A stretch of DNA of 64,000 nucleotides. Origin: Chrysomallon squamiferum (lineage: Eukaryota; Mollusca; Gastropoda; Neomphalida; Peltospiridae). Positions 22,668 to 34,310 of the stretch are shown piece after piece; the first letter of the stretch is position 1; every line of letters begins with the position of its first letter. The notes below the pieces were generated by a model. It worked only from the letters and a program-made list of their open reading frames with translations. It did not search any database and had not been told where the DNA came from. The stretch is taken from positions 6,244,719 to 6,308,718 of the forward strand of contig CM022676.1 of assembly GCA_012295275.1 (NCBI GenBank), given 5' to 3'. A program made the position numbers and the translations under genes.

Positions 22668-24671
22668 GTAAGAGTACAAAAATAGTGCAGTGCAAAAATA
22701 AGATTATTGTAGCGCATTTTTTTTTTTTTTTTGCCCTTGCCATTTGCAACAATGCTGGAAAGCAGCATGCAGTCTCTGTAGTATCTCTCCATTTCCGTTT
22801 TCATTTCCTTCACTGGAAACTAGTCTATTTTGTTTCAGGTTCTAATGTTTTGATAAATTTTAAAAATTGTAAGAAAAAAGTAAAACAGGGCAAATGATTT
22901 TTGGGGATGTGGAAATATATTTAAAAATGGCAGGTTTCTGTCCTTTTGGACTTAAAGAGGTAAATACAGAGGCTTTTTTTAATATTATTTTAAAGATAAA
23001 TAGACCAAACACAATGAAATAACTAAGAAAGAGTGTTAAGACTATTAATTTATAATTCCACATGTTTCCTTTAAAATCCATCATTATTTATGTTCTTAAT
23101 TTTGTTAAAGTTTTTTTTTGTAATCTAATATCCAGGTTTTTTTTCAAAAATCTTAATCAATATGAATGCATCCACACATTCTTTATTGAAAAATGTCATT
23201 CTACATTTGTTCAAAAGTTTGCTGTATTTCATATTTTATTATTATCACACTGCAACTTAAATAAATGTAAAAAAGTAGTTTAAAATCCATAAAATATTTT
23301 TAAAATTTTTTTTAAAAATAATAATGAAAAAAAAAAACCAGAAGAAAAACAAAGCTTATTACATTAAATACTTTATTAGCAAAAACAAAAGTAAATTAAA
23401 ATATATTCACACCCCAAAAATCACAGACATTTTATTATTTTATTCAGATACAAGAATATTTGTTTTGTTTTCTGAATTTTTTTTTGTGTTTATTTATTTA
23501 TTTATTAAATTACATGACATTAAATTGAAACATTTTAACTTTTCATTCTTTTTAAAAAGCTATATTATTATTATTGTTTATTTTTTGTAAAGACTGATTA
23601 CAGTAGCCTGCAAAATATATTTGGCATTTGTACACATCAACAAAGGTACAACTTGCTTCCATTTGAATCTTTTTCCTATTTATACTGGTTAATTGATGGG
23701 TACTTATCTAGCAAATAAAATACAAAAGCTAGAATATACTTTCATAATCTTATAAAAAAACATTAGTTCAATTTTAAATCTGATATTGAAAGTTATTACA
23801 AATCAGAAATTCTCAACACAGTAGAATTACTTTACACAGTATTAAACATGCAATATAAAAAGTAAATATAAATATACACACAAAAAAAAACAAATATATA
23901 TATATATAAATAAATATTTGATCAGTTAAAATATACAACAAAATTGACATTAAAGTATTATGATGATGAGGTAAAAATAAATAAATAAAACTATAAAAAC
24001 GAGTTCAACAATAAACAATTTTCAAAATCAGTAAATTTTTATAAATAATGTGGCTTTTTTTAGTGATAAATTATTATTATTATTGTTACTGTTATTTATT
24101 TATTTATTTGTTTATGGACAAATTTCAAAACAACAAAATTAATAATAAAAATCAAGTTACAAATATTGTTCATAAATATATTTGAGGACTGAGCAAATAT
24201 GTCTTTGTGAGTTTATGTATGTGAATATATATATATATTGTTTTTTGTTTAAAGGCACTTAATAAAATCCAGACTTCCCTATTATATAAAAATAGAAGCA
24301 GTCAACAAAAATTCTAAAAATTAATAAATATTTAGGTCTGAGAACACAAAGTTATTAAATAAAAATGCTATATGCTGTATATATATATATACATTGTAGA
24401 TGTCTAAAATAGTAATGATGGTCTATGCTGTGTGTGTGTGCATGTGCACATATAACTAAAACTTTGCAACAGTAAAACATTAAAAACATAAAAATTACTC
24501 ATAAAATTTTAACCTGAAGAAGAAAGACTGTGGATAATGAAAATTGAATTTCTTAGTCTTTGGTTAAAAATTGTTTTTAAAAAAACAAAAAAACAAAAAA
24601 CTTTAGAAAAATAAACATAAATTTATCCAAAAGTTCATTTATGATGGTGTCATCATGTTAATGTAACCAGT

Positions 24672-24905
24672 GGAGATGTATAATTCAGTCAACAGCTTTG
24701 TACAAGACATTAAAACATTCATTTGTTGCCGCTGTATTCAAAGTTAAAAATTGTTTAAAAAAAAAAAAAAAAATAATAAAAAAAAATCTTTAGAAAAATA
24801 AAGCATATATTTATCCAAAAGTTTATTTATGATGTCATCATGGAGATGTATAATTCAGTCAACAGCTTTGTACAAGACATTAAAACATTCATTTGTTGCC
24901 GCTGT
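24672..24905 (-). repeat. 170-bp tandem duplication of terminal-exon end and 3'UTR
   Basis: The stretch tggagatgtataattcag through cattcatttgttgccgctgt at 24841-24905 is repeated almost exactly at 24671-24735. On the minus strand this duplicates the last ~20 coding nt (YSGNK and stop) and the first 3'UTR bases downstream of the true end. Confidence 0.85.
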
Positions 24906-24983
24906 ATTCGAAGTAGTTGAAGTCAATGAGAAATGTTGCTCCAAGGAGAATTGCTTTGGTCAGCACATCCATACCAGACGGAA
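24889..24983 (-). CDS. Scramblase (- copy) exon 6 (terminal)
   Basis: 95 nt, FPSGMDVLTKAILLGATFLI then DFNYFEYSGNK and TGA. The acceptor is atttcag. Confidence 0.93.
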
Positions 24984-25705
24984 CTGAAATTGATAATAGA
25001 AGAAAATAAATTTACTGATATGTAAAATCTAATAAGAGAATTTTATATAATAATGCACACACACACACACACACACACACACAGATAGCCAGACAGAGAG
25101 ACAGGGCTAGTGAAGGCTGAAAAAGTATAAATGTTGGAAAAATATGCTACTGCATATATTAAAAATATTAATGTTGAGAGACATGGGAACAGAAATAAAT
25201 GAAATGTTTATGATTATAAAACACTGACACACACGCACACATGTACACACAAAATAAATATGCCCACAAAAACCGATTCTACATAAAATGACCTAAATAC
25301 ACAATCAGTATGAATGATAACACACTTGTAAGATTGTCGTCAAAACAAGAAATTCCGTTTCAACATTATTTACATTTCTATCCTCAAAATGATGTCACAA
25401 AACTCAATACTTTATCATTAGCAAAGGTTGATGTTAATTAACAAACAAAACAAAACCAATCAATTTGAAAAGTATATGAAATGTTTTAAAGCTTTCATTC
25501 CTGTTTTTATGTCACAAAACAATACTAAAATGCCGTATTATTATGTTAATTATAAAAAAAAAATAAAATAAAATAAAATAAAATAAAAACAACTAGGATT
25601 TACATAAAATGTACTCATGGCCTTATTCCTGTTTATAAACATCTAATTGTACATGATGGTAATAACAGTAATTAAATTAATAACAATAACAACAACAACA
25701 ACAAC

Positions 25706-25793
<88 letters not shown>

Positions 25794-28700
25794 GTAATAA
25801 TAATAATAGTAATAGTAATAATAATAGTAATAATAGTAATAATAATAATCATAACTATAATAATAATAATAATAACTATAATAATAATAGTAATAATAAT
25901 AATAATAATAGTAATAATAATAACAATAATAATAATAATAATAATAATAATAACTATAATAACAATAATAATAATAATAACTATAATAACAATAACAATA
26001 ACAATAATGATAATGTTATTGTAGAATGTATTAAACTCACATCGCAGGGTGAAATCATTGGCCCCACCGAACACCTCCCTGCAGCCCCCCCAGTGTTTTA
26101 TAATTTGTCCACTCTCTTCGGATTCATCATCACCACGGAAAATCTAAACAAACATCAATTACGTAAAGTTACTACACGTTACATAACATGATGTCAAATT
26201 GTCTTTTATTGTTTGTGTATTCAGTAATGTATGATATATTTATATATTACATATACATGATGAAACAATTATATTATGTATGTACCTGTGTATGTGCATG
26301 CACTTACACACACACACATATATTATATGCATAGCTTATTATGTAAGTATATATCAAGTATCATAAATCATACTGTATCTTGAGTATCACATACCATAAA
26401 TATGACATATGTAATACACTCACGATATACAAATCTATACACACGAGATACATACATACATACATACATACATATATGTACATATCAAGACTTGATGTTT
26501 CAAAAGATTTTAAATTTAAAAACTGACATCAGTTAATGCTTTTTCACTCTTTTACAAATGCATTTACTATTACAATCCTTTCTGACCATAAATCATTTTA
26601 CCCCAAACTATTCTGTTTCCTTTTCTCAAAAACAAAAAAAAAAAAACTTGGATTAAAAATATTACTTTTTAAAATTATCATCCTTATTTTGGAAATGTAA
26701 ATTACTGGCTTAATTCTAATGCTGTTTACCTTAAAAATAACATCGGCACAACATTTGCAATAACAGCACTCTCCAAGGATGGTAAAGAGAGGGGTTCCAT
26801 TCATGTCGAATACTCTGTACCTAGGAGTCCAACATGTCCATCTGTAACAGACAACAACAAAATACTGAAGCCATGTACAGATTTTGAATTACAAAACAGA
26901 ATTTAAAAAAATATATATTTAAAATCTCTTATGTGATTATTTTTGGAAAAATCTGCTATGATAAACCATTCTGTAGGAGGAGATTCAAGGCATTCACTTG
27001 GATTTTCTGGTTAACCAATTTTATTTGTTTATTTTGTTTATTTGTTTGTTTATTTGCTTATGTCTTTATTTCTTTATTATTTATTTTATTTATTTATTTA
27101 GTGTGGGTTTTTTTAAAGCACAATTTGAATTACAAAGCACAATTTAAAAATAATAAAGTATTAAAATTCTAAATCTTTTATGTGATTATTTTTTTTAAAA
27201 TTTATTACCCTCAGCCATTCTGTGGATGAGTAACAAGGCACTCACCATTTTTATTTATTTGTTAGTTTGTTTATTAGTATTTTTTATTTATTTATTTATT
27301 TATTTATTACAATTTAAAAAAAAAAAATGTATTAGTGTTTTGTTTTTTAATAATGAAATTACTTTTATCTTGAAAACGTTCCTCCATTTTGATTATTCTT
27401 AAAATCTCTCATCTAGACCAGATGTATGTGTATTTGCCAGAATGTTTTTAAAAACTAAATTTAGACAGCAGCCAAATATTTTTCCTGAAGCACAAACTAA
27501 ATTTAGAAGCAGCCAAATATTTATTTTTTTGTTGTTTGAGTCATCATACATTATTTTAACAAGAAGTTACATATTAACTGCAAAGCATTGAAAAAAATTA
27601 TGGAAAAAGAAGTTAAAACTTGTTCAAAGATTTATTTAATAACTGCAGAAATAAACTGTAGAATGCTGCCCATTTTAAGAAAATCTCTGTCGTATTACAA
27701 GACATGGAGAGTAAGATATCACTGAATGAAGAAACAGGCACAGCAAAAACTTTTTCTTTTCAATTTCTATAAGCAAAATAATACAACTATAGTGTGTGTG
27801 TGTGTATGTGTGTGTGTGTGTCTTTATCAATATCTATAATTTATATATATATGGTTAATTATTATTATGCTTACATATTTTATTAAGAATTATTTTATTT
27901 TTTTATTTTGTTAAAAAATGACTCACATTTGTTTGATGGTTGCTATGGGAACCCCGGCCGGTGAATGTATTTCCATTTCTTGAAGATAACAGCACCAGAA
28001 CATGCTACCTTGGCAACGGAGTGGCCGATGCAGCTGGATTAAATTAACTCCTTCGTTGTCGGTGATGTTCATGACAAATGGCCGAAGTGTTCCACACATC
28101 TGTCGGGTACAACAGTCAGTGTCTGTAGAAAACAGAAATTAAGTGTCTGTACAAAACAGAAATCAGTGTCTGTACAAAACAGAAATCAGTGTCTGTAGAA
28201 AACAGAAATGAGTGTCTGTAGAAAACAGAAATGAGTGTCTGTACTAAACAGAAATCAGTGTCTGTACAAAACAGAAATGAGTGTTTGTACAAAACAGAAA
28301 TCAAGTGTCTGTAGAAAACAGAAATCAGTGTCTGTAGAAAACAGAAATGAGTGTCTGTACAAAACAGAAATCAGTGTCTAGAAAACAGAAATCAGTGTCT
28401 GTACAAAACAGAAATGAATGTCTGTACAAAACAGAAATGAATGTCTGTACAAAACAGAAATCAGTGTCTGTACAAAACAGAAATCAGTGTCTGTACAAAA
28501 CAGAAATGAGTGTCTGTAGAAAACAGAAATCAGTGTCTGTAGAAAACAGAAATCAGTGTCTGTACAAAACAGAAATCAGTGTCTGTACAAAACAGAAATC
28601 AGTGTCTGTAGAAAACAGAAATCAGTGTCTGTAGAAAACAGAAATCAAGTGTCTGTAGAAAACAGAAATCAGTGTCTGTACAAAACAGAAATGAGTGTGT

Positions 28701-30607
28701 GTGCAAAACAGAAATGAGTGTCTGTACAAAACAGAAATCAAGTGTCTGTACAAAACAGAAATCAGTGTCTGTAGAAAACAGAAATCAGTGTCTGTACAAA
28801 ACAGAAATGAGTGTCTGTAGAAAACAGAAATCAGTGTCTGTACAAAACAGAAATCAGTGTCTGTACAAAACAGAAATGAGTGTCTGTAGAAAACAGAAAT
28901 CAGTGTCTGTACAAAACAGAAATGAGTGTCTGTACAAAATGATAGTTAACATGTCTGTAATTCAGAAAATCAGAAGTTTAGTGTGAACATAAAACAGAAA
29001 TCAATGTTTTAGAAAAGTTAAGAAATTTAGTGTCTCAAATTTTAAATTTCAGTTAATTTTAAAAAAACAGAAATTTTATGATTTGGATAACATAAAATTT
29101 AAATCAATGGACAGAACAGTTAACATAAAATTTAAATCTCAATGTTTTATAATTTCAGTTAACATAAAAAGTAATTCAGTGGTATTTCATAAGTTTGGAT
29201 GAACATAAAATTTAAATCTCAGTGTTTTATAATTTTTAGTTAACAAGATTTAAATCTCACTATTTCATAATTTCACTTAACATAAAATGTTATGATTTCA
29301 TCATATGTTACTGAGACTTGGTTGACAGACATTTAGCTGAACAGACATTACATAACAATTAATATATTTTATTACAACTGATGGGCAATACTAAATTTTT
29401 TGTAATCATGCAACTTGTGTGTTGTTGTAGCTTGTTTTTTTTATTTTTGTTTTATAAAGCAATAAAAAAAAAATAATTAAATTAAATTTTTTTAAAAGAA
29501 AAGATAAATAAAATTAAGAGTGGCATAGGGCACATGTCTGTTCTGCTGATTGTCCATTTGGTCTAGTGTCCATTTCTGTTTGGTCATCTGTCTGGTCAAG
29601 GTTCATAATAAAGCTGTATTTTTACCTTCCTTTGCAAACATAAACTGCTGATCTGCACTGTTGCATATTCTGTATTTGTTGTTCTTCTCCCATCCTATCA
29701 CAACTGTAAAAAATAATTTTGAAATAAATTTATATTAAATTGGTTAATGGTATGGAGCAGTTACAACAGAAATGTACCATAAACGATTAATTTGATAGAT
29801 CTCAATTCAAGAGATTTCAAATTTAGCAGAGAACAAAATTTACTACCGATTCTTTCTGCTGTTGGGCAATACTATCGATTTCGGCAAAGGCTCTTCAATG
29901 AGTTAAGAACAATATGTTTTAAATTTTTAATATTTAATATATATATAAAAAACAAAAAAAAACACAAATGAAATTAATAAAGAAAACTTTTTATTTTATC
30001 CTCTGACTAAGAATTAACTGGAAAGAGAATATAAATGTGTAATTAAAAATATTGCAAATCTATATAAATGCTCCTGTCTGCAGTTCAAGTATAGGAAATG
30101 TAAAAAATGTATTCACTTTGCTCCCAATGGAAAAACCAAGAGTGTTGTGTACCCTTCTATCTTGTAATGACCTCAAATTGATTGTAGTAGATATATCTTA
30201 TAAATACATTCTATTGTTTACTCACTAAAATTAGTTTTTTTATTATTCCATTTTTTTTAAAAAAAATTTAAAGAAGAAGAAGAAAAAAAGCCACCTTTTC
30301 TTACATATTTCTATGAAATGTAAAAGTAAAGAAAACAAATTTTGGAAGTCAATTTGATTTAATAACCATGATTAATTATGTGATCTAAACTGTAAAATTA
30401 TTATAAAATAATTCTGGTTTCTAAGTATTATTATAGATTTCAAAATGTATGTATAGTTATCTGAATACCACAAACAAAATAATAATAAAATATTTATTTT
30501 TTAATGAGAATTTTATTTTTTATTTAAATTTGCATGATTTTCTCCTTTCTTTTGCTTTTTTTTTTTTTTTTTTTTTTTTTAGTTTTCTGTGTATATGTGT
30601 CTAACTA

Positions 30608-30642
<35 letters not shown>

Positions 30643-30879
30643 AGAATCACTATTACATAATGCAAGTAGACAGCCTCGACATTCATGGTGTTTGGATAAC
30701 TGCAAAACCAGAATCAAGACACGGTGAACAACCTTGACCTCGTTTTAAATTCCACTCCTGTTTATTTCTCCGTGTTTGTGTGTGTATGTGTGCATATACA
30801 CACACACTCACAATTTTATAAATTGATATTTACTGTATTTTGTTTATTTCAATGGTTTTATATAAAAAGCAATCTAAAA

Positions 30880-30913
<34 letters not shown>

Positions 30914-31551
30914 TAATATATAACTGAAGAATAGTAAGAAAATAAATACCATTATCACTTTTATTTGCTTTGTAAGTTTACTGAATTATTTTGGAGGGAT
31001 ATGAATATATATGAATATCTGTGTGTATGCGCATACCCACACCGTCACACACACATCTTGAACGAAAGCAATTTTCTTTTTTTTTTACTGTATCCTGCAT
31101 TCTTAACATTAACGATTATCGACAATCACTCGATTCACTGTAGTGCACCTGTGGCATACACGATATATTACACAGACAATGAGACATGGTAATTAGAATG
31201 CAATTTCTCTTTACCTTCAACTTTAACCTGTTTCTGTTACATTTACTATAAATTAACATAAATATATTACAACAATAATTTGTGAGCAAGTTGTTTTCTA
31301 ATTTACCGCCGAGTATTCAACATAACATTTATTGCTTAACCCGCGTCAGTCACTGTCAAACGTGCTATTTATAGAATCTTACCTTCGAGCAGCTCTAGTT
31401 GTTGATGTACCCGAACCTCTTCAATCGCACCAAGGTACGCCAGACCGGGAGGCAATCCCGCTGGAACTACAGCCGTGGGAGGTGGTGCCTGCATCATCCC
31501 GAACTGCTGTCCCTTTTCCCCAGCTTGCGGTTGAGTTGCAATAGCTGACAT
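24889..31551 (-). CDS. Phospholipid scramblase, minus-strand copy (6 exons)
   Basis: Scramblase (PLSCR) family, the better conserved paralog. Exons, 5' to 3': 31551-31383, 29703-29626, 28122-27927, 26841-26730, 26143-26041, 24983-24889; 753 nt, 250 residues and a stop, all in frame with GT/AG junctions. Landmarks: a short Pro-rich N-terminus, VHQQLELLEG, NNKYRICNSADQQF, DTDCCTR, LHRPLRCQG with a following WCCYLQEMEI (partial Cys motif), WTCWTPRYRVFDM, KHWGG, and the C-terminal helix AILLGATFLIDFNYFE. The region matching the Ca2+-binding loop of vertebrate scramblases (GGANDFTLRFPSGMD) keeps few acidic residues, so Ca2+ dependence is uncertain. The N-terminus is shorter than in vertebrate PLSCR1. 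The exon-3 acceptor adjoins a large array of duplicated acceptors. Confidence 0.92.
25056..25082. repeat. AC microsatellite
   Basis: About 13 AC units in intron 5 of the minus copy, the counterpart of the longer GT tracts in the plus copy. Confidence 0.85.
25684..26015. repeat. Expanded AAT array beside exon 5 donor of scramblase (- copy)
   Basis: About 330 bp of AAT triplets with interspersed AGT, AAC and ACT variants. It ends about 25 nt from the donor of exon 5. The homologous array in the plus copy is about 80 bp. Long frames through it are artefacts of the triplet repeat. Confidence 0.95.
26041..26143 (-). CDS. Scramblase (- copy) exon 5
   Basis: 103 nt, IFRGDDESEESGQIIKHWGG then CREVFGGANDFTLR. 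The acceptor is gtttag and the donor gtgagt. Confidence 0.93.
26730..26841 (-). CDS. Scramblase (- copy) exon 4
   Basis: 112 nt, WTCWTPRYRVFDMNGTPLFT then ILGECCYCKCCADVIFK. The acceptor is tgttacag and the donor gtaaac. Confidence 0.93.
27927..28122 (-). CDS. Scramblase (- copy) exon 3
   Basis: 196 nt beginning DTDCCTRQMCGTLRPFVMNI and ending SPAGVPIATIKQ. The donor is gtgagt. The exon-proximal acceptor ttctgttttctacag lies at the edge of the 23-bp array. It is the first choice because it gives the family sequence in frame. Confidence 0.92.
28117..28940 (-). repeat. 23-bp minisatellite of ~36 tandem 3' splice sites
   Basis: Read on the minus strand, the unit is CTGATTTCTGTTTTGTACAG followed by ACA, or variants with CTACAG and CTCAT. 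Each unit holds a branch-point-like CTGAT, a pyrimidine tract and CAG, the same arrangement as the true exon-3 acceptor that ends the array. Some units have one extra base. The plus-copy intron has a single unit at this place (ctgttttgtacag with ACACTAA). The array is largely open in several frames because 23 is not a multiple of three. Confidence 0.95.
29626..29703 (-). CDS. Scramblase (- copy) exon 2
   Basis: 78 nt, VIGWEKNNKYRICNSADQQF then MFAKE. The acceptor is ttttttacag and the donor gtaaaa. Confidence 0.92.
31383..31551 (-). CDS. Scramblase (- copy) exon 1
   Basis: 169 nt, MSAIATQPQAGEKGQQFGMM, a proline-rich stretch, then GLPPGLAYL and VRVHQQLELLE. The donor is gtaaga. Confidence 0.93.
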
Positions 31552-31630
31552 GTCGGATTTTGAAAGATTTTTTTTTTTTCTGTCTTCAACGCTTCTTTGT
31601 CGTCCTCCTAACTAACACCCGAAAAAATCT
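31552..31630 (-). promoter_or_regulatory. Conserved 5'UTR/promoter-proximal segment of scramblase (- copy)
   Basis: Mirror of 13890-13966, sharing ctgtcttcaacgcttctttg and gtcgtcctcctaac. The homology upstream of it is interrupted and resumes at 32140-32195. Confidence 0.45.
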
Positions 31631-31920
31631 TACAGTTGCGCGCGCATTTCCAGTGGTCCTGTCCGCTAGGTGGCTGATCAAGTTATGCAGAAAGGGGGGG
31701 GGGGAAGAGAGGGAAAGGGAGAGGTTGAGCGTAATTACGTGTGCACCAAAATATAAATAGTGGAAGTGAAAATAAACGAAATAATTTCAAATGTCGAATC
31801 GAACGCTTCTTCTTTATATATATATATATATATATATTGTAAAATGAATTAAAAGAGGGAACAGTTGTAAAATCAAAAGCCCGCACCTTAGAAATAGCGG
31901 ATATGTTAATATTAACAGGG

Positions 31921-31923
31921 CTA

Positions 31924-31978
<55 letters not shown>

Positions 31979-31979
31979 T
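31921..31979. repeat. AAT microsatellite
   Basis: About 19 AAT triplets upstream of the minus scramblase copy, with no counterpart at the mirrored place. Confidence 0.9.
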
Positions 31980-32529
31980 GCAGAACTAAATTCACGAGGT
32001 GGAATAATGAACATGACTACATTTATCTTAAGTTTTTTTTTTTAACAAACAGATTGACACTTTCGATGAGAAATCTTCACGGACGGATTCGAACTTCAGG
32101 AGATTGAAGATAATATGTGTACATGTTTAACATATTTCCAAGATTGTTCCCGGATTTCCGAAATCCGGCAAACAGAGATCCTTTAAACAGTGTGTGTGTG
32201 TGTGTTAAATATAATTGTCATAGTAGTCACCCATATTTGCTGTTAATAGTAGATTTTAAAAGTGCAGATAAGCTTACGGGAATTTAAAATGTATGATGAT
32301 ATTAAATTCAAATAAATCTACATTTCCTTCTAAAATTCGTATAATGTGGCTTGTTTTCAAAATCATTTAACAATTCATTGCTTTTTCTGATAACTGAATA
32401 ATGTTAAAGTAGGTTATTTTGTTTGGTAGTGAAAAAGGCAATCTTAGATCTCTGATTTAAAAAAAAAACACAAAAAAACAACAACAAAAAAATGCATTAT
32501 TATATATATTTTTGAAACTTTTTAATATA

Positions 32530-32852
32530 AGTTCAACTGTGTTTATACATTACCAAAACTATACACGATGAATTCTGGGACATTAGAAATACATAAAATA
32601 AGTAATAATAATAATAATAATAATGGAAAAATATAACTAAATTCCTGCAAAAAGTTTGGAATGAATGACATGGCAAAAGCAAACTCTGCTTTGTACTGAA
32701 ACAAAATTAGCATACACTGCACTGAAAAAAAAAAAAAAAAAAAAAGAAGATATTTATACACAATATTCTACATCATTCACTTCCTTCGTAGACTACAAAA
32801 CTACAAACTAAACATCTTTATAAATATATATACACAGTTATGGCATTCGTTG
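32530..32852 (+). repeat. Direct repeat copy A (0.3 kb)
   Basis: Contains accaaaactatacacgatga and continues to atggcattcgttg; the same order recurs at 39015-39332 with about 90 per cent identity by eye. Each copy holds an AAT tract and a poly-A tract of differing length. Confidence 0.85.
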
Positions 32853-32863
32853 AAAATACCCGG

Positions 32864-32937
32864 GCAGTGTACAGACTGAAAGGTAAACAAGCAGACGACA
32901 GACATGTATGTGCAGAAAGATATATAACTGTGCAGAT
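32864..32937 (-). repeat. Short inverted repeat, arm 1
   Basis: Its reverse complement (atatatctttctgc, ctgtcgtctgcttgtttacc, tttcagtct, gcccgggtattt) matches 34225-34305. It directly abuts copy A of the direct repeat. Confidence 0.8.
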
Positions 32938-33830
32938 TATCAAAGCCTTAAGCTCCTAAAGGTTCGTTAATAATCTCAGATCATGTGATACCGAGATATA
33001 TTCAGTGATGACGTAACCACTTAATAATGGCTCTCCGTGTCTAAAGACTAAATATAGCTCAAAGCAATGTAGATATGGTTGCATTGCATTACATTGATAA
33101 TATCTCTATTTTTTCTTCATTCACCGTAATCAGCACAGTCTATACCTGTTCCCCTATCTTTAAAATCATAGAAAAGGTGAAAATAATAATGGAAATAGAG
33201 AAAAAAAAAAAAATAATAATAATAATAGAGAAATAAAAGAAAAAAGAACTAGAGATGAAAAAGTATAAAAAATAAAAAAAAAAAAAAAAAAATAAAATAA
33301 AAAATGTTAAGAACGACTAATAAGAAAGTGATAAAAATAGAAAAAAAATCTGTAAGAAAGTAACATAGAGTAAAGAAAAACTAAAAATTTTTTTAAAAAA
33401 TAGAGAAATAGAAAAGAAAAAGTGAAAGAAAACGAACGAAAAAAAAAATAATGAACGGAAAAATAAAGTTAGAATAGAAAAGAAACGAAAGGAAAGAATT
33501 AAATAAAAATGAGAAAATTAAAACAAAGAAAAATGTGAGATTTTTTTTTTTTTTTTTTAAAAGAAAACGAAATGAAATAAAAGGATATGAAAGTACCTCA
33601 CTATAAACAAAAATATATGTAGAGGTTATGACAATAAATGGCGGACAGGTAGAAATACAGTTGTAATAATAAACATATGAGATGACAGCTATTCTCGTAA
33701 CAGTCGGAGGAATCGAAAAACACTTTTCTTAATTTACAACAAACACTCAAAACCAGACATGCTGCTAAGTATGTTTCATTGTTTGTCACTGATTGACAAC
33801 TGTGAGCATCTCAAACGATTCCTATTCAAG

Positions 33831-33864
33831 ATGGCGGACGCGCGATTTAAATATCCTAAACACG
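33831..33864 (+). CDS. Candidate first coding exon (MADARFKYPKH...)
   Basis: The ATG sits inside caagATGGCGGACGCG, the typical YY1-type AAGATGGCGG context of housekeeping first exons and one of the few CpG-rich spots in the interval. It encodes MADARFKYPKH, then donor gtatga in phase 1. Without splicing the frame ends after four more codons. No family is recognised and no partner exon was found downstream; it would have to lie beyond a long intron or on DNA not identified. Confidence 0.35.
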
Positions 33865-34224
33865 GTATGAAAGGTTAATTACTTGCTAATACCAAATAAT
33901 TATTCTCAGAAACACGTCAAATAAAATAAAATAAAATACTACACTCAGTGGCGTGCAGATTGTATGTCCCAAAGACTCAAGTATACGGCCTAGTACCGAG
34001 AAATATTACGAGAATGGAAGAGATTTTGAATATATAAACACAGATGTTACATAAAATAAACCCTTTATTCGATTTAAATGTAAATCAACCAAATTTATTA
34101 AGTTCTTTTCTCTGATCGGATGCTCCCCCTATCTGGATGCATGGGGCACCGCCCTTTCGCCATCCCCCCTCTGCACAGACTACACTACGAAAGGAGAGCG
34201 AGACTATTACATCGCAGTCACGTA

Positions 34225-34310
34225 TACCTTGTATTATATATCTTTCTGCGCGTTCATTTCTGTCGTCTGCTTGTTTACCTTTCAGTCTGCCCGGGTATTT
34301 CTTACAGTAA
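34225..34310 (+). repeat. Short inverted repeat, arm 2
   Basis: Partner of 32864-32937. It lies in a less AT-rich stretch (34100-34320) containing gcatggggcaccgccctttc. This region may be part of a mobile element, but no transposase-like frame was recognised. Confidence 0.8.

Larger units (their letters stand above)
20261..22724. other. Spacer at the centre of the inverted duplication
   Basis: No convincing mirror symmetry was found here. It holds AC (about 20889-20923) and GT (about 21514-21557) microsatellites, a tandem duplication at about 21670-21830, a zinc-finger-family fragment at 22147-22292 and an exon-like segment at 22595-22667. Confidence 0.6.
22725..32195 (-). repeat. Right arm of ~19-kb inverted duplication
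   Basis: Mirror partner of 13504-20260. It is longer mainly because of the AAT expansion at 25.7-26.0 kb and the 23-bp minisatellite at 28.1-28.9 kb. Confidence 0.85.

Noticed and set aside
25643-26074. Poly-isoleucine frames on both strands
   Set aside because: Pure consequence of the AAT/ATT triplet array.
28117-28940. CRISPR-like array
   Set aside because: Units are contiguous 23-bp copies with no unique spacers, lie in a eukaryotic intron and match the adjacent splice acceptor.
28347-28986. Long plus-strand repeat frames (CTKQKSV...) as a repeat protein
   Set aside because: They are antisense to the scramblase and arise because the 23-bp unit lacks frequent stops in that direction; no start context or splice sites support coding.
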